This document shows positions 11,027 to 20,330 of a stretch of DNA of 64,000 nucleotides, one piece after another. Both the position numbers and the translations under genes were made by a program. This stretch comes from Xenophilus aerolatus (GTDB lineage: Bacteria; Pseudomonadota; Gammaproteobacteria; Burkholderiales; Burkholderiaceae_C). Under the pieces are notes generated by a model. That model did not search any database, was not told the DNA's origin, and saw only the letters and a list, made by a program, of their open reading frames with translations. Position 1 is the first letter of the stretch, and every line of letters starts with the position of its first letter. The stretch covers positions 372,001-436,000 of the forward strand of contig QAIB01000002.1 of NCBI GenBank assembly GCA_030418545.1, in the 5' to 3' direction.

Positions 11027-12754
11027 TCAGCCGATGCGCGCGATCACGCTGCCGGCTGCCGCGTGCCGGCCGGCCTCGGCCTGGCGCGTCAGGCGCCCGC
11101 TGCGGTGCGCCGTCACCTGCATCTCCATCTTCATCGCCTCCATGACCGCGACGGTCTGGCCCTCGGCCACCTCGGCGCCGTCCTCCACCTTCCAGGCCTG
11201 CAGCGTGCCGGCGATGGGCGCCGTGACCGCGGCGGGGTCGGCGGCAGGCGCTTCCTGCGCCGGCGTGGCGGCGCCCGGGGCGCTCGCGGCCAGCCCGCGC
11301 AGCAGCACCGCCGGCAGGCCCAGGGCGACGCGCCGGCCGTCGATCTCGATGGCGGTGCGCTGCAGCGGCTCGGCGGCGGCGGGCTCGGCGCGCACGGCGG
11401 CGGCCAGCGGCTCGGCGAAGTCGGTCTCGATCCAGCGCGTGTGGACCTTGAAGCCCTCGGTGCCGACGAAGTCCGGCTGCTGCAGCACCGCGCGATGGAA
11501 GGGCAGCACCGTCGGCAGGCCCTCGATGCGGAACTCCGCCAGCGCGCGGCGCGCACGGGCCAAGGCCTGCGCGCGCGTGGCGCCGGTCACGATCAGCTTG
11601 GCCATCAGCGAGTCGAAGCTGCCGGGCACCACCGCGCCCGCGTGCACGCCGCTGTCCACGCGCACGCCGGGCCCGCCCGGCGGGTCGAAGACCTCGACCG
11701 GCCCGGGGGCGGGCAGGAAGCCGCGGCCCACGTCCTCGGCGTTGATGCGGAATTCGATCGCATGGCCGCGGGGCACGGGTGTCTCGCGCAGGCTGAGCGG
11801 CAGGCCGTCGGCCACGCGCAGCTGCTCGACCACCAGGTCCAGGCCGCAGGTCTCCTCCGTCACCGGGTGCTCGACCTGCAGCCGCGTGTTCACTTCCAGG
11901 AAGGAGATCGCGCCCGAGGCGCTGAGCAGGAACTCCACCGTGCCGGCGCCGACGTAGCCGGCCTCGGCGCAGATGTCGCGCGCCGCGGCGTGGATGCGCT
12001 CGCGCTGCCCGTCGTCGAGGAAGGGCGCCGGGGCTTCCTCCACCAGCTTCTGGTTGCGCCGCTGCAGCGAGCAGTCGCGCGTGCCCAGCACCAGCACATG
12101 GCCGTGCGTGTCGGCGATCACCTGCGCCTCGATGTGGCGCGGCCGGTCGAGGAACTGCTCGACGAAGCACTCGCCGCGACCGAATGCGGTGACGGCCTCG
12201 CGCACGGCGGATTCGTAGAGCTCGGCCACCTCGTCGAGACGCCACGCGATCTTCATCCCGCGCCCGCCGCCGCCGAAGGCGGCCTTGATGATGATGGGCA
12301 GGCCATGCGCGCGCGCGAAGGCCTCGACCTCGGCCGCGTCCTTCACCGGGTCGGCGGTGCCCTGGACCAGCGGCGCGCCGACCTTGAGCGCGATGCGCCG
12401 CGCCTCGACCTTGTCGCCCAGCCGCGCGATGGCCGAGGGCGGCGGGCCGACCCAGGTCAGGCCGGCGTCGATCACGGCCTGGGCGAAGCCGGCGTTCTCG
12501 GACAGGAAGCCGTAGCCCGGGTGCACCGCGTCGGCGCCGCTCCGGCGCGCCACGGCCAGCAGCTTGTCGATGGCGAGGTAGGTGTCGGCCGGGCGGTGGC
12601 CGTCCAGGCCCCAGGCCTCGTCGGCCACGCGCGCGTGCAGCGCGTCGAGGTCGGGGTCGGCATACACGGCGACCGACTGCACGCCGTAGTCGGCACAGGC
12701 GCGCGCGATGCGCACCGCAATCTCGCCGCGGTTGGCGATCAGGACTTTCTTCAT
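11027..12754 (-). CDS. biotin carboxylase-BCCP fusion in the 5-oxoprolinase operon
   Basis: A 575-residue protein combining a biotin carboxylase (about residues 1-450) with a C-terminal biotin carrier domain. It starts [20 protein letters not shown]; the ATP-grasp glycine loop [12 protein letters not shown] and the signature [15 protein letters not shown] are intact. The biotin-accepting lysine is Lys542 in EAMKMEM, 33 residues from the end as in true carriers. The start overlaps the pxpBC stop by 4 bp (ATGA), so the two are translationally coupled. No carboxyltransferase of the acyl-CoA type is nearby. PxpB and PxpC are related to the carboxyltransferase half of urea carboxylase, so this subunit may work with them. 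Confidence 0.92.
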   Translation of the reverse strand: MKKVLIANRGEIAVRIARACADYGVQSVAVYADPDLDALHARVADEAWGLDGHRPADTYLAIDKLLAVARRSGADAVHPGYGFLSENAGFAQAVIDAGLTWVGPPPSAIARLGDKVEARRIALKVGAPLVQGTADPVKDAAEVEAFARAHGLPIIIKAAFGGGGRGMKIAWRLDEVAELYESAVREAVTAFGRGECFVEQFLDRPRHIEAQVIADTHGHVLVLGTRDCSLQRRNQKLVEEAPAPFLDDGQRERIHAAARDICAEAGYVGAGTVEFLLSASGAISFLEVNTRLQVEHPVTEETCGLDLVVEQLRVADGLPLSLRETPVPRGHAIEFRINAEDVGRGFLPAPGPVEVFDPPGGPGVRVDSGVHAGAVVPGSFDSLMAKLIVTGATRAQALARARRALAEFRIEGLPTVLPFHRAVLQQPDFVGTEGFKVHTRWIETDFAEPLAAAVRAEPAAAEPLQRTAIEIDGRRVALGLPAVLLRGLAASAPGAATPAQEAPAADPAAVTAPIAGTLQAWKVEDGAEVAEGQTVAVMEAMKMEMQVTAHRSGRLTRQAEAGRHAAAGSVIARIG

Positions 12755-14361
12755 GACGGGTCTCTCGAGGTTCGGCGGGGAAGGTCGATGGGGTCGAAGC
12801 CGGCGGCGACGCGGAAGCGGATGCGCGCGCCCACGGGCACCTGCCCCGCCAGGTCCAGGTGCCAGGGCGCGATGCAGCCGATGACGGGGTAGCCGCCGGT
12901 GAGCGGGTGGTCGGCCAGGAAGAGCACGGGCTGGCCGTTGGCGGGCACCTGGATGGCGCCGAGGGCCGTGCCTTCGCTGGGCAGTTCGGCCGGGATGGCG
13001 CGCGTCAGCGGCCGCTCGCCCTGCACGCGCACGCCGACCCGGTTGGACTGCGGCGTCACCGTCCAGTCCTGCGTGAACAGCAGCTCGAGCGCGTCGAGCG
13101 TGAACCAGTCGGCGCGCGGGCCGAGCTGCACGTCCAGCATGACCAGGTCGCCCGGCTTCGGCAGGTCGCGCGACAGCCCGGGCAGGCCGACCGGCGCGCC
13201 GCCTGGCTGCGGCCGCACGGCCAGCAGGTCGCCGGCCGCGAGCGGGGGCAGGCCCACCTGCGCCAGCGTGTCGAAGGCCAGGCTGCCTAGCACCGGAACG
13301 CGGTCGATGCCGCCGCGCACGGCGACGTAGCTGCGCACGCCGGCCTCGGGTTCGCCGAGGCGCAGGCGGTCGCCTTCGCTCAAGGCCAGCGGCGCATGGC
13401 GCGGCACGGGCCACTGTCTGCCGTCGGGGGCCGTGAGGGTCAGCGGGCCGCTGGCACCGGTGACTGCCACCACGGTGTCGCCACGGCTCGCCAGCTCGAA
13501 GCCGCCTTGGGCGACCTCGATGCAGGCGGCGTCGGCGGCGTTGCCGACCAGCCGGTTCGCGGCCCGCAGCGCGCCGCGGTCCATCGCACCCGACGCGGCC
13601 ACGCCCAGCCCTGCGCGGCCGGGGCGGCCCAGGTCCTGCAGCAGGGCCTGCAGGCCGGGGCTGCGGATCTCCAGCGCAGGTGCCTTCACCGGCGCAGTCG
13701 CGCGTGTCTCGGCGGGGGTGGATGTTTCGGCAGCACTGTCAGGGCGTTGGCCCGCATCGACGAAGCGCACCCGCTGGCCGGGCTGCAGCAGCGCGGGCGG
13801 GTCGCGCGCCAGGTCCCACATCGGCGTGAAGGTCTGGCCGAGGATCTGCCAGCCGCCGGGACTGGCCTTGGGATAGACGCCGCTGAAACCGCCGGCCACC
13901 GCCACCGCGCCGGGCGGGATGCGGGTGCGCGGCGAGGCGCGGCGCGGCACGCTGCGCAGCAGCTCGTCGCCGCCCGTGAGGTAGGCGAAGCCTGGCGCAA
14001 AGCCGGTGAAGGCGACGAACCAGTCGCTGCCGCTGTGGCGGCGCACCACCTCCTGCGGTGTGATCTGCAGCAGCTCGGCGACCTCGGCGAGGTCCTCGCC
14101 GTCGTAGTGCACCGGAATCTCGATGCGCGCGCCGGCACCGGCCGCGGCCAGCACGAGCGGCCGGCGCGCGAACTCGGCCGCGAGCGACGTGCGCGAGTGC
14201 CGGTGCGCGTCGAACGCGACCAGCAGCGTGCGCGCGCCGGGCACGATCTCGCCGACGCCCTCGATGGGCTCGGCCTGCAGTGACGCGAGCAGGCCCAGCG
14301 TCTGCGACAGATCGTCCAGTTCGACCAGGAGCATGCCGTCGCCGGCGGGCAGGACGCGCAT
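12751..14361 (-). CDS. pxpBC: 5-oxoprolinase subunits B and C fused (KipI-KipA / AHS1-AHS2)
   Basis: A 536-residue fusion of PxpB (KipI, AHS1 domain, about residues 1-220) and PxpC (KipA, AHS2 domain, from about 228). PxpB signatures: [18 protein letters not shown] and [11 protein letters not shown]. PxpC signatures: [20 protein letters not shown] and [20 protein letters not shown]. With PxpA, these proteins form the ATP-dependent prokaryotic 5-oxoprolinase that opens pyroglutamate to glutamate. A Pro/Ala/Thr-rich linker joins the halves. The start is 3 bp after the pxpA stop and the end overlaps the biotin carboxylase start by 4 bp. Confidence 0.93.
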   Translation of the reverse strand: MRVLPAGDGMLLVELDDLSQTLGLLASLQAEPIEGVGEIVPGARTLLVAFDAHRHSRTSLAAEFARRPLVLAAAGAGARIEIPVHYDGEDLAEVAELLQITPQEVVRRHSGSDWFVAFTGFAPGFAYLTGGDELLRSVPRRASPRTRIPPGAVAVAGGFSGVYPKASPGGWQILGQTFTPMWDLARDPPALLQPGQRVRFVDAGQRPDSAAETSTPAETRATAPVKAPALEIRSPGLQALLQDLGRPGRAGLGVAASGAMDRGALRAANRLVGNAADAACIEVAQGGFELASRGDTVVAVTGASGPLTLTAPDGRQWPVPRHAPLALSEGDRLRLGEPEAGVRSYVAVRGGIDRVPVLGSLAFDTLAQVGLPPLAAGDLLAVRPQPGGAPVGLPGLSRDLPKPGDLVMLDVQLGPRADWFTLDALELLFTQDWTVTPQSNRVGVRVQGERPLTRAIPAELPSEGTALGAIQVPANGQPVLFLADHPLTGGYPVIGCIAPWHLDLAGQVPVGARIRFRVAAGFDPIDLPRRTSRDPS

Positions 14362-14364
14362 CGC

Positions 14365-15144
14365 TCAGACCTCCTGCGCTTCGGCCGCATCCGCGAAGGC
14401 GCGGACGGCGATGCCCTCGGCCTCGAGCCGCTCGCGCACGCGCCGGGCCAGGGCGACGGCGCCGGGGCTGTCGCCGTGCACGCAGATGGACTCGGCGTCC
14501 ACGCGCACGGTGCTGCCGTCGTCGGCGACCATGGTGCCCTCGCGCGCGAGGCGCAGCATGCGCTCGGCGACGGCCTCGGGGTCGTGCAGCACCGCACCGG
14601 GCTGGTTGCGCGGCACCAGGCTGCCGTCGGCGCGGTAGCCGCGGTCGGCAAAGGCCTCGGCCACCGTGCGCAGGCCGGCATCGCGTGCCCAGCCCGCCAG
14701 CGGCGAGCCGGCCAGCACCACCAGCGCCAGGGTCGGGTCGATCGCGCGCACCGCCGCGATCACGTCCTGTGCCTGGCGCGCGTCGTGGGCGATGGTGTTG
14801 TAGAGCGCGCCGTGCGGCTTGACATAGCGCACGCGCGTGCCCGCGGCCGTGGCCAGGCCTTGCAGCGCGCCGATCTGGAAGATCACCGCTGCGCGCAGGT
14901 CGGCGCTGGCGATGTCCATGGCCCGGCGGCCGAAGCCGGCCAGGTCCGGGTAGGCCACGTGCGCGCCGATCGCCACGCCGCGCGCGGCGGCCGCGCGCAG
15001 GGTGGTGAGGATGCCGGCCGGGTCGCCGGCATGGAAGCCGCAGGCCACGTTGGCGCTGCTGACGAGGTCGAGCATGGCGGCGTCGTCGCCCATGCGCCAG
15101 GCACCGTAGCTTTCGCCGAGGTCGCTGTTGAGGTCGATGGTCAT
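14365..15144 (-). CDS. pxpA: 5-oxoprolinase subunit PxpA (LamB/YcsF family)
   Basis: A 259-residue LamB/YcsF protein, the third component of the bacterial 5-oxoprolinase. The family N-terminus [15 protein letters not shown] and the blocks [14 protein letters not shown] and KPHGALYN are all present. The ATG at 15144 places the family start at residue 1; the frame is open upstream but without homology. It sits 73 bp after pcp and 3 bp before pxpBC on the same strand. Function: conversion of intracellular 5-oxoproline to glutamate, together with PxpB and PxpC. Confidence 0.95.
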   Translation of the reverse strand: MTIDLNSDLGESYGAWRMGDDAAMLDLVSSANVACGFHAGDPAGILTTLRAAAARGVAIGAHVAYPDLAGFGRRAMDIASADLRAAVIFQIGALQGLATAAGTRVRYVKPHGALYNTIAHDARQAQDVIAAVRAIDPTLALVVLAGSPLAGWARDAGLRTVAEAFADRGYRADGSLVPRNQPGAVLHDPEAVAERMLRLAREGTMVADDGSTVRVDAESICVHGDSPGAVALARRVRERLEAEGIAVRAFADAAEAQEV

Positions 15145-15163
15145 GGCAGGAATGGCAAGGGAA

Positions 15164-15193
15164 GGCCCTGCGGCTGCGCGCAGCCGCGGGCCG
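15164..15193. other. intercistronic hairpin between pcp and pxpA
   Basis: The gap between the pcp stop and the pxpA start contains an 18-bp perfect palindrome centred at 15178/15179 (arms GCGGCTGCG and CGCAGCCGC), with further imperfect pairing of GGCCC and GGGCC outside it. There is no T-run, so it is not a normal terminator; it may set mRNA stability between the two parts of the operon. Confidence 0.5.
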
Positions 15194-15217
15194 GATCGGG
15201 GAAGCGCAGGGCGCGGC

Positions 15218-15880
15218 CTAGTGCAGGCTGCCGCCTTGCGCGTGCAGGTCGGTGGTGGTGGTGAGCGCGGTGCGCAGCAGCACGCGCAGCGCCTCGACCT
15301 GGGTGGCGAGCGCGAGGCTCGGCATGCCGGGCACACGCGCGGCCTGTTCGGGCAGCGCGGGCAGGTGCACGAAGCCGCCGCGCGTGCGGGCCAGGGCCGG
15401 GCGCGTGGCGAGCCGGTGCATCAGCCCGTAGAAGGCGTGGTTGCACACGAAGGTGCCGGCCGTGTTCGACACCGAGGCCGGCAGGCCGGCCTGGCGCAGT
15501 GCATGGACGATGGCCTTGATCGGCAGCGTCGAGAAGTAGGCCGCCGGGCCGCGCGCCTCGACCGCCGCATCCACCGGCTGGCGGCCGGCGTTGTCGGGGA
15601 TGCGTGCGTCGTCGACGTTGATGGCCACGCGTTCGGGCGTGACCTCGGTGCGCCCGCCGGCCAGCCCGAGCCCGACGGCCAGCACCGGCGCCGGCCCGGC
15701 GGCAAGCGCCGCGTCCAGCGCGGCCAGTGCATCACCGAACACGCAGGGCATTTGCAGCGCCTGCACGGTGGCCCCCTCGCAGGCCCAGCCGTCGAGGGCG
15801 CGCGCCACTTCCCAGGACGGGTTCACCGTGTCGCGGTCGAAGGGTTCGAAGCCGGTGAGCAGGATGCGTTCGGATGCCAT
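15218..15880 (-). CDS. pcp: pyroglutamyl-peptidase I
   Basis: Cysteine peptidase that removes an N-terminal pyroglutamate from peptides, releasing the 5-oxoproline that PxpABC then opens. The 220-residue length fits the family (about 215). N-terminus [18 protein letters not shown]; catalytic residues Glu84 (PERVAIN), Cys146 ([12 protein letters not shown]) and His172 (GGFVHLP). I chose the ATG at 15880; an alternative ATG at 15892 would overlap the DUF979 stop (TGATG) and add four residues, favouring translational coupling. It belongs to the operon running from DUF969 to the biotin carboxylase gene. Confidence 0.94.
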   Translation of the reverse strand: MASERILLTGFEPFDRDTVNPSWEVARALDGWACEGATVQALQMPCVFGDALAALDAALAAGPAPVLAVGLGLAGGRTEVTPERVAINVDDARIPDNAGRQPVDAAVEARGPAAYFSTLPIKAIVHALRQAGLPASVSNTAGTFVCNHAFYGLMHRLATRPALARTRGGFVHLPALPEQAARVPGMPSLALATQVEALRVLLRTALTTTTDLHAQGGSLH

Positions 15881-15891
15881 GGCGGCCCTCA

Positions 15892-16848
15892 TCAACGGAA
15901 CATCAGGAAGTTCAGCAGGAACACGTTGACCAGCAGCAGCGTGAGCGCGGTGGGGATCTGCGCGCGGATCACGGCGTTCTTGTCGGGCAGTTCGAGCAGC
16001 GCCGCGGGCACGATGTTGAAGTTGGCGGCCATCGGCGTCATCAGTGTGCCGCAGTAGCCGGAGAGCATGCCGACCGCGGCCATCACTGCCGGGTCGCCGT
16101 GGTAGACGCCCACCAGGATCGGCACGCCGACGCCGCCCGTCATCACCGGGAAGGCCGCGAAGCCGTTGCCCATGATGATGGTGAAAAGCGCCATGCCCAC
16201 CACGTACACGGTGACGGCCAGGAAGCGCAGATCCATGTTGATGTAGCTGGTCGTCACGTGCGCCACCGCCTTGCCCACGCCGGCGTCGGAGAACACCAGG
16301 CCCAGCATGCCCAGCATCTGCGGCAGCACCAGCGCCCAGCCGAGCGCGTCGGTCAGGCGGCGCGACTCGCGCATGCCCTGCATCGGCGTCTCGCGCGTCA
16401 GCCAGCAGGCCAGTGCCAGCGCCACGATGCAGCCGATGCCCAGGCTCACCAGCGTGGTGTTCTTGGGGTCGAGCAGCGGCACGCCGCCGAAGACGAGGTA
16501 CTTGGCCGAGAGGGTGCCAACCATCGTGAGCAGCGGGATCGCCAGCGCAGGGATGAACAGCCGGTGGCCCAGCCGCTTCGCGCTGGCGAGGTACTGCTCG
16601 GCCGAGGGCAGCCTGTGCTTGCCGGCGCCCACGCCGCCGAAGCCGGCGATCAGCGCCATCACGATCACGCCGACGCCGACCCATTCGGGCGGCACCCATT
16701 GGCCGACGAGGAACACGAGGGCGTAGAGCGCCCAGAAGAGCGCACTCGCGTAACGGCGCGGGTGCGTCGGGTCGGCCAGCGTCATCACCGCGGTGATGGC
16801 GAGGATCAGGCCGACGAGGTCGTAGAGGAGGTCGATGGAGAGCGTCAT
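15892..16848 (-). CDS. DUF979 membrane protein, predicted permease subunit
   Basis: A 318-residue, highly hydrophobic inner-membrane protein with roughly eight to nine membrane segments; recognisable as DUF979 (start [20 protein letters not shown], then [19 protein letters not shown]). It is always found next to DUF969, as here: one base separates the DUF969 stop from this start. The pair lies with pyroglutamyl peptidase and 5-oxoprolinase genes, so transport of 5-oxoproline or pyroglutamyl peptides is the likely job. That role is inferred from context and not from a motif. Confidence 0.87.
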   Translation of the reverse strand: MTLSIDLLYDLVGLILAITAVMTLADPTHPRRYASALFWALYALVFLVGQWVPPEWVGVGVIVMALIAGFGGVGAGKHRLPSAEQYLASAKRLGHRLFIPALAIPLLTMVGTLSAKYLVFGGVPLLDPKNTTLVSLGIGCIVALALACWLTRETPMQGMRESRRLTDALGWALVLPQMLGMLGLVFSDAGVGKAVAHVTTSYINMDLRFLAVTVYVVGMALFTIIMGNGFAAFPVMTGGVGVPILVGVYHGDPAVMAAVGMLSGYCGTLMTPMAANFNIVPAALLELPDKNAVIRAQIPTALTLLLVNVFLLNFLMFR

Positions 16849-16849
16849 C

Positions 16850-17587
16850 TCAGGCCTCCCGGGGCAGTGTCGTCGGGGTGGCGGCGGCGGGCGCGCCGCC
16901 CGCGCCGAGCTCGCGCTCCAGCGCCTTGTCCAGCCGGCGCAGGCGCCAGGCGTGGATCACGAAGGCCGAGATGGCGGTGGGGATGCCCCACAGCGCGACG
17001 TGGATCGGCTCGACGTCGATGCCGGCCTCGTGCAGGAAGGTGGTCATCAGCACGATGGCGCCGAAGGCGACGAAGATGTCCTCGCCGAAGAACAGGCCCA
17101 CGTTGTCCGTCGAGGCCGCATAGGCGCGCAGCTTGTGGCGGATGCGGTCGGACAACGCCCCGTAGCGCGCCTCGGTCGCGCCTTCGGCCATGGGCGCGAG
17201 CAGCGGCCGCACCATCTGCGGGTGGCCGCCCAGGCTGGTCAGGCCGACGGCGGCCGTGAGCTGGCGCGCCAGCAGGTAGACGATGAGCAGGCGGCCGGCG
17301 GTGGCCGACTTGATGCGCCCGATCCAGGCCTGCGCATGCTGGCGCAGGCCGTGCCGCTCCAGCAGCCCGATGACGGCCAGCGGCAGCAGGATGATCAGCG
17401 GCAGGTTGCGCGTCTTGACGAAGCCGGTGCCGATCGTCGCCAGGACCTTCTGCACCGGGAAGCCGGCCGCGAAGGCCGTGACGAGGGCCGTGACGATCAC
17501 GACCAGCATCGGGTTGAAGCGCAGCACGAAGCCCGCAATGATGACCGCGACCCCGATCAGGGGCCACAGGGAAATGGTGCTCGCCAT
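16850..17587 (-). CDS. DUF969 membrane protein, predicted permease subunit
   Basis: A 245-residue inner-membrane protein of the DUF969 family, about six membrane helices (LWPLIGVAVIIAGFVLRF first) and a charged C-terminus. Motifs SLGGHPQMVRPLLAPMAEGA and STDNVGLFFGEDIF are family-typical. It is the first gene of the 5-oxoproline operon, with AAGGAG nine bases before the ATG. A sigma-54-type promoter lies 81 bp upstream. It presumably forms one transporter with DUF979. Confidence 0.87.
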   Translation of the reverse strand: MASTISLWPLIGVAVIIAGFVLRFNPMLVVIVTALVTAFAAGFPVQKVLATIGTGFVKTRNLPLIILLPLAVIGLLERHGLRQHAQAWIGRIKSATAGRLLIVYLLARQLTAAVGLTSLGGHPQMVRPLLAPMAEGATEARYGALSDRIRHKLRAYAASTDNVGLFFGEDIFVAFGAIVLMTTFLHEAGIDVEPIHVALWGIPTAISAFVIHAWRLRRLDKALERELGAGGAPAAATPTTLPREA

Positions 17588-17667
17588 GAGCTTTGCTCCT
17601 TGGATGTTGAAGTTGGGTTGGGGGGAGACGGGGTGGATCCGGGTGCGCGGTTACGCAGTCGTCGAGG

Positions 17668-17683
17668 TGCAAAACCTGTGCCA
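17668..17683 (-). promoter_or_regulatory. sigma-54 (-24/-12) promoter of the 5-oxoproline operon
   Basis: On the minus strand the sequence reads TGGCAC-AGGTT-TTGCA. GG and GC are separated by exactly 10 nt, and all positions of TGGCAC-N5-TTGCW match. It points into DUF969 with room for a leader of about 70 nt. It would place pyroglutamate use under RpoN, and therefore probably nitrogen control; a convincing activator site was not found. Confidence 0.7.
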
Positions 17684-17726
17684 ATCGATCAACAAGAATT
17701 TGGCGATGATTGGTTCGTAAATATCA

Positions 17727-17753
17727 ATTGTTGAACAATCAGTGGATTGTTGA
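17727..17753. promoter_or_regulatory. probable GntR operator
   Basis: A 13-bp perfect palindrome ATTGTT-G-AACAAT at 17727-17739 is followed 19 bp on by a second half ATTGTTGA at 17746-17753. It lies in the AT-rich divergent region between the 5-oxoproline operon and the GntR gene, upstream of the -24/-12 promoter. GntR/FCD regulators bind such short palindromes. The rest of the 17588-17898 gap shows nothing else clear. Confidence 0.55.
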
Positions 17754-17898
17754 TGCACTAAAACGGTGGATACATTGGTGCAAACCCGGGGCGCAGCGCA
17801 TCGAAGCGGGGCGCCTTGTGCAGGGATGGGAGCGGCGAGCGAGCGGCGATCTGCTACAACCGGCGGCCCGGGAACCATCCGGCAACGACGCCCGCTTC

Positions 17899-18588
17899 AT
17901 GACCGACGCCCATTCCACCCTGCCCAGCCTGACGCTGAGCGAACGCGTGGCCGAACAGCTGCGCCAGAAGATCACGGCCGGCGAATACCAGCCCGGCCAG
18001 CGGCTGTCGGAACAGGCGCTGAGCGATCAGCTGGGGATCTCGCGCAACACCTTGCGCGAGGTGTTTCGCGTGCTGACCAAGGACGGACTTCTGCGCCACG
18101 AGCCGAACCGCGGCGTGTTCGTCTCGGTGCCGAGCATCGCGGCCATCATCGACATCTACCGCGTGCGGCGCCTGATCGAGTGCCAGGCGCTGGCGCAGGC
18201 CTACCCGCGGCACCCGGCCAAGAAGCACATGCGCGAGGCGGTGCAGCAGGCCGTCAAGGCGCGCGAGGCGGGCGACTGGCTGGGCGTGGGCACGGCCAAC
18301 ATGGCCTTCCACATGGGGATCGTGGAGCTGGCCGACAGCGAGCGGCTGAACCTGCTGTTCGCGCAGGTGCTGGCCGAGCTGCGGCTGGCCTTCGGGCTGC
18401 TGCGCGACCCGGAGTTCCTCCACGCGCCCTACGTGGACATGAACCGCAGCATCCTCGAACTGGCCGAGGCGGGCGAGTTCGCCAAGGCATCGTCGGCGCT
18501 CAACGACTACCTCGTGCACTCCGAGCGCATCGTGCTGGCGGTCTACGCGCGGCAGTTGGGCGACGGCAGGGTGGGCGCGGGGGCGTAG
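17899..18588 (+). CDS. GntR-family (FadR/FCD) regulator of the 5-oxoproline locus
   Basis: A 229-residue GntR regulator with an FCD effector domain. The winged helix is at about residues 10-76 (LSERVAEQLRQKITAGEYQP, RLSEQALSDQLGISRNTLRE, then HEPNRGVFVSVPS); the all-helical FCD domain follows, with His and Asp residues that could hold a metal. The ATG at 17899 starts it at the usual distance before the helix-turn-helix; the frame is open to 17710 but that part overlaps the operator region. It is divergent from the DUF969-pxp operon and most likely regulates it, with 5-oxoproline or a related compound as effector. Confidence 0.9.
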   Translation: MTDAHSTLPSLTLSERVAEQLRQKITAGEYQPGQRLSEQALSDQLGISRNTLREVFRVLTKDGLLRHEPNRGVFVSVPSIAAIIDIYRVRRLIECQALAQAYPRHPAKKHMREAVQQAVKAREAGDWLGVGTANMAFHMGIVELADSERLNLLFAQVLAELRLAFGLLRDPEFLHAPYVDMNRSILELAEAGEFAKASSALNDYLVHSERIVLAVYARQLGDGRVGAGA

Positions 18589-18667
18589 GACGCCGCACGG
18601 CCGTGCCGGCGCTCCAAATTCCGAAGGTGCAGTCGGCCGCCAGCGCCCGCCCCGTGGGCGTTGGCGA

Positions 18668-18692
18668 CGAATTCGTCACGAACGTGACGATC
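18668..18692. repeat. 25-bp palindromic repeat between convergent genes, copy 1
   Basis: Begins CGAATTCG and contains the inverted repeat CGTCACG-AA-CGTGACG (18674-18689). An exact 25/25 copy in the other orientation is at 37656-37680. Both copies lie between the 3' ends of convergent genes, here the GntR gene and the class II aldolase gene. Confidence 0.8.
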
Positions 18693-18700
18693 CGCGGGGC

Positions 18701-19465
18701 TCAGTCCTTGTAGCCGGGGCTTTCGCGGTCCAGCTTGCGCAGCAGGGCCGGCCAGGCGATGTTCGCGCCCTGGCCGCTGGTGACCGTCTTCATGACCTGG
18801 GCCAGCCCTTCGAGGATGCGCGGGTCGACTTGCACCAGCTCGCCGCCGGCCTGGGCATCGATCTGGATGCGGCAGGTGTTTTCGAAGGTGTACATGTTGA
18901 GGAAGGCGTCGGCCACCGACTTGCCCACGGTGAGCAGGCCGTGGTTGCGCAGCATGAGGAAGTTCTTGTGGCCCAGGTCCTGCTGCAGTCGCGGCTTCTC
19001 GTCGTCGCGCAGCGCCACGCCCTCGTAGTCGTGGTACGCCAGCGACGACAGCACGAAGGTGCTCTGCTGGCTGATGGGCAGCACGCCGCCCTTTTGCGCG
19101 CTCACGGCGATGCCGGCGCGCGTGTGGGTGTGCAGCACGCACTGCACGTCTTCGCGCACCTCATGGATGGCGCTGTGGATCACGAAGCCCGCGGGGTTGA
19201 CCGGGTAGGGCGAGTCGATGACCTTGTTGCAGTTCATGTCCACCTTCACCAGGCTCGACGCCGTGATCTCGTCGAACATCAGCCCGTAGGGGTTGATGAG
19301 GAAGTGGTGCTCCGGTCCCGGGATGCGGGCCGTGATGTGCGTGAAGACGAGGTCGCTCCAGCCATACAGGGCGACGAGGCGGTAGCAGGCGGCGAGGTCG
19401 ACGCGCAGCTGCCATTCCTCGGCCGAGACGAGGTTCTGGATTTCGGAGGCGGTGGTGGCGTTCAT
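18701..19465 (-). CDS. class II aldolase/adducin-family protein
   Basis: A 254-residue member of the zinc-dependent class II aldolase/adducin family (L-fuculose-phosphate aldolase-like fold). Likely zinc ligands are His112 and His114 in VLHTHTRAG and His175 in MLRNHGLLTVG. The N-terminus has YGWSDLVFTHITARIPG, normal for the family. Many members of this subgroup lack a known substrate, and this one has no sugar kinase or isomerase neighbour. It is on the same strand as the HD-domain gene, 146 bp downstream of it, with a large hairpin repeat between them. Function beyond 'aldolase or decarboxylase' is unresolved. Confidence 0.88.
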   Translation of the reverse strand: MNATTASEIQNLVSAEEWQLRVDLAACYRLVALYGWSDLVFTHITARIPGPEHHFLINPYGLMFDEITASSLVKVDMNCNKVIDSPYPVNPAGFVIHSAIHEVREDVQCVLHTHTRAGIAVSAQKGGVLPISQQSTFVLSSLAYHDYEGVALRDDEKPRLQQDLGHKNFLMLRNHGLLTVGKSVADAFLNMYTFENTCRIQIDAQAGGELVQVDPRILEGLAQVMKTVTSGQGANIAWPALLRKLDRESPGYKD

Positions 19466-19502
19466 GGGTGGTCTCCTGTGGGATGACGAATACGGACTGC
19501 CG

Positions 19503-19600
19503 AACGCGAAGGGCGCGAAGATTGCGCGAAAGTCGCGAAAGCAATTCGGTCTGGTGGCTCTGTTTTGCGTCCTTCGCGGGACCTTCGCGTCTTTCGCGTA
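19503..19600. repeat. large imperfect hairpin of iterated CGCGAA motifs
   Basis: The left arm (19503-19541) and right arm (19566-19600) are inverted copies built from CGCGAAG/CGCGAAA units spaced about 9-10 nt apart. Some 27 of 35 positions pair, around a loop of about 25 nt. It lies between the HD-domain gene and the aldolase gene and has no T-run. It looks like a dispersed intergenic repeat unit or an mRNA-processing element and not a coding sequence. Confidence 0.65.
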
Positions 19601-19611
19601 CGGTTGCCGGA

Positions 19612-20202
19612 TCAGGCCGCCGCGGGCTCCTGCAGCGCGGCCTTGTAGATGCTCTGCTTCGGCTGCGCCATCAGACGGCGCAGCATGGGCTCGAACGCGC
19701 TCATCGGCAAGGTCTCGGCCTTCGGGTCGAAGGCCGGGTTGTCGTAGAGCTCGCAGAACTCGGCCGTGCGCTCGTAGTGCGGATGGGCCTTGAACTGCTC
19801 GCGCATGTCGCGGTCCAGCCCGATGTGGTGGAAGAAGTAGTGGCCCTGGAAGATGCCGTGGTTCTGCACCATCCAGTGATTGGCCTCGCTCACGAAGGGC
19901 TTGAGGATGGCGGCGGCGATGTCGGGGTGGTTGAAGCTGCCCAGCGTGTCGCCGATGTCGTGCAGCAGGGCGCAGACCACGTACTCCTCGTCGCGGCCGT
20001 CGCGCAGCGCGCGCGTGGCGGTCTGCAGCGAATGGGTGTAGCGGTCGACCGGGAAGCCGCCGTAATCGCCCTCGAGGATCTTCAGGTGCGCCATCACGCG
20101 GTCGGGCAGGCCGCGGGTGAAGTGCATGAACTCGCCGCCGATGGCTTGCCAGTCCTCGCGCGTGCTGTCCTGCATGCGCACGAAATTCGCCCTTGCGTTC
20201 AT
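19612..20202 (-). CDS. HD-domain protein, possibly a diiron oxygenase-type HD enzyme
   Basis: A 196-residue HD-superfamily protein. Metal-ligand candidates: His57 (RYTHSLQ), His81-Asp82 (ALLHDIGD), His92 (FNHPD), and further His residues in NHGIFQGHYFFHHIGLD. HD proteins are usually phosphohydrolases, but a subset with extra His ligands (MIOX, PhnZ, TmpB type) are mixed-valence diiron oxygenases. The build here (short, single-domain, no nucleotide motif) fits either. It is paired with a class II aldolase on the same strand and is divergent from a Crp/Fnr regulator, suggesting a small catabolic unit. Function not assigned. Confidence 0.78.
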   Translation of the reverse strand: MNARANFVRMQDSTREDWQAIGGEFMHFTRGLPDRVMAHLKILEGDYGGFPVDRYTHSLQTATRALRDGRDEEYVVCALLHDIGDTLGSFNHPDIAAAILKPFVSEANHWMVQNHGIFQGHYFFHHIGLDRDMREQFKAHPHYERTAEFCELYDNPAFDPKAETLPMSAFEPMLRRLMAQPKQSIYKAALQEPAAA

Positions 20203-20262
20203 CGTTGTCTCCGGGTCGTGGGATGGGATGGGCCCACTGTAGGCCGGGGCGCAGTGGCAAAC

Positions 20263-20278
20263 TGTCCGGAATCGGACA
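20263..20278. promoter_or_regulatory. operator-like palindrome between HD gene and Crp/Fnr gene
   Basis: Inverted repeat TGTCCG-GAAT-CGGACA centred in the divergent gap. Its position, 53 bp before the Crp/Fnr start and 61 bp before the HD-gene start, suits autoregulation plus control of the HD-aldolase unit. Confidence 0.5.
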
Positions 20279-20330
20279 ATCCAGCGCCCGCGTTTACCCG
20301 GCCCGGCGCTCGCATCCGCGCCCTTGTTGC

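Noticed and set aside
17710-17898. 63-codon N-terminal extension of the GntR regulator
   Set aside because: Would translate the operator region and is not seen in the family; the ATG at 17899 gives a normal length.
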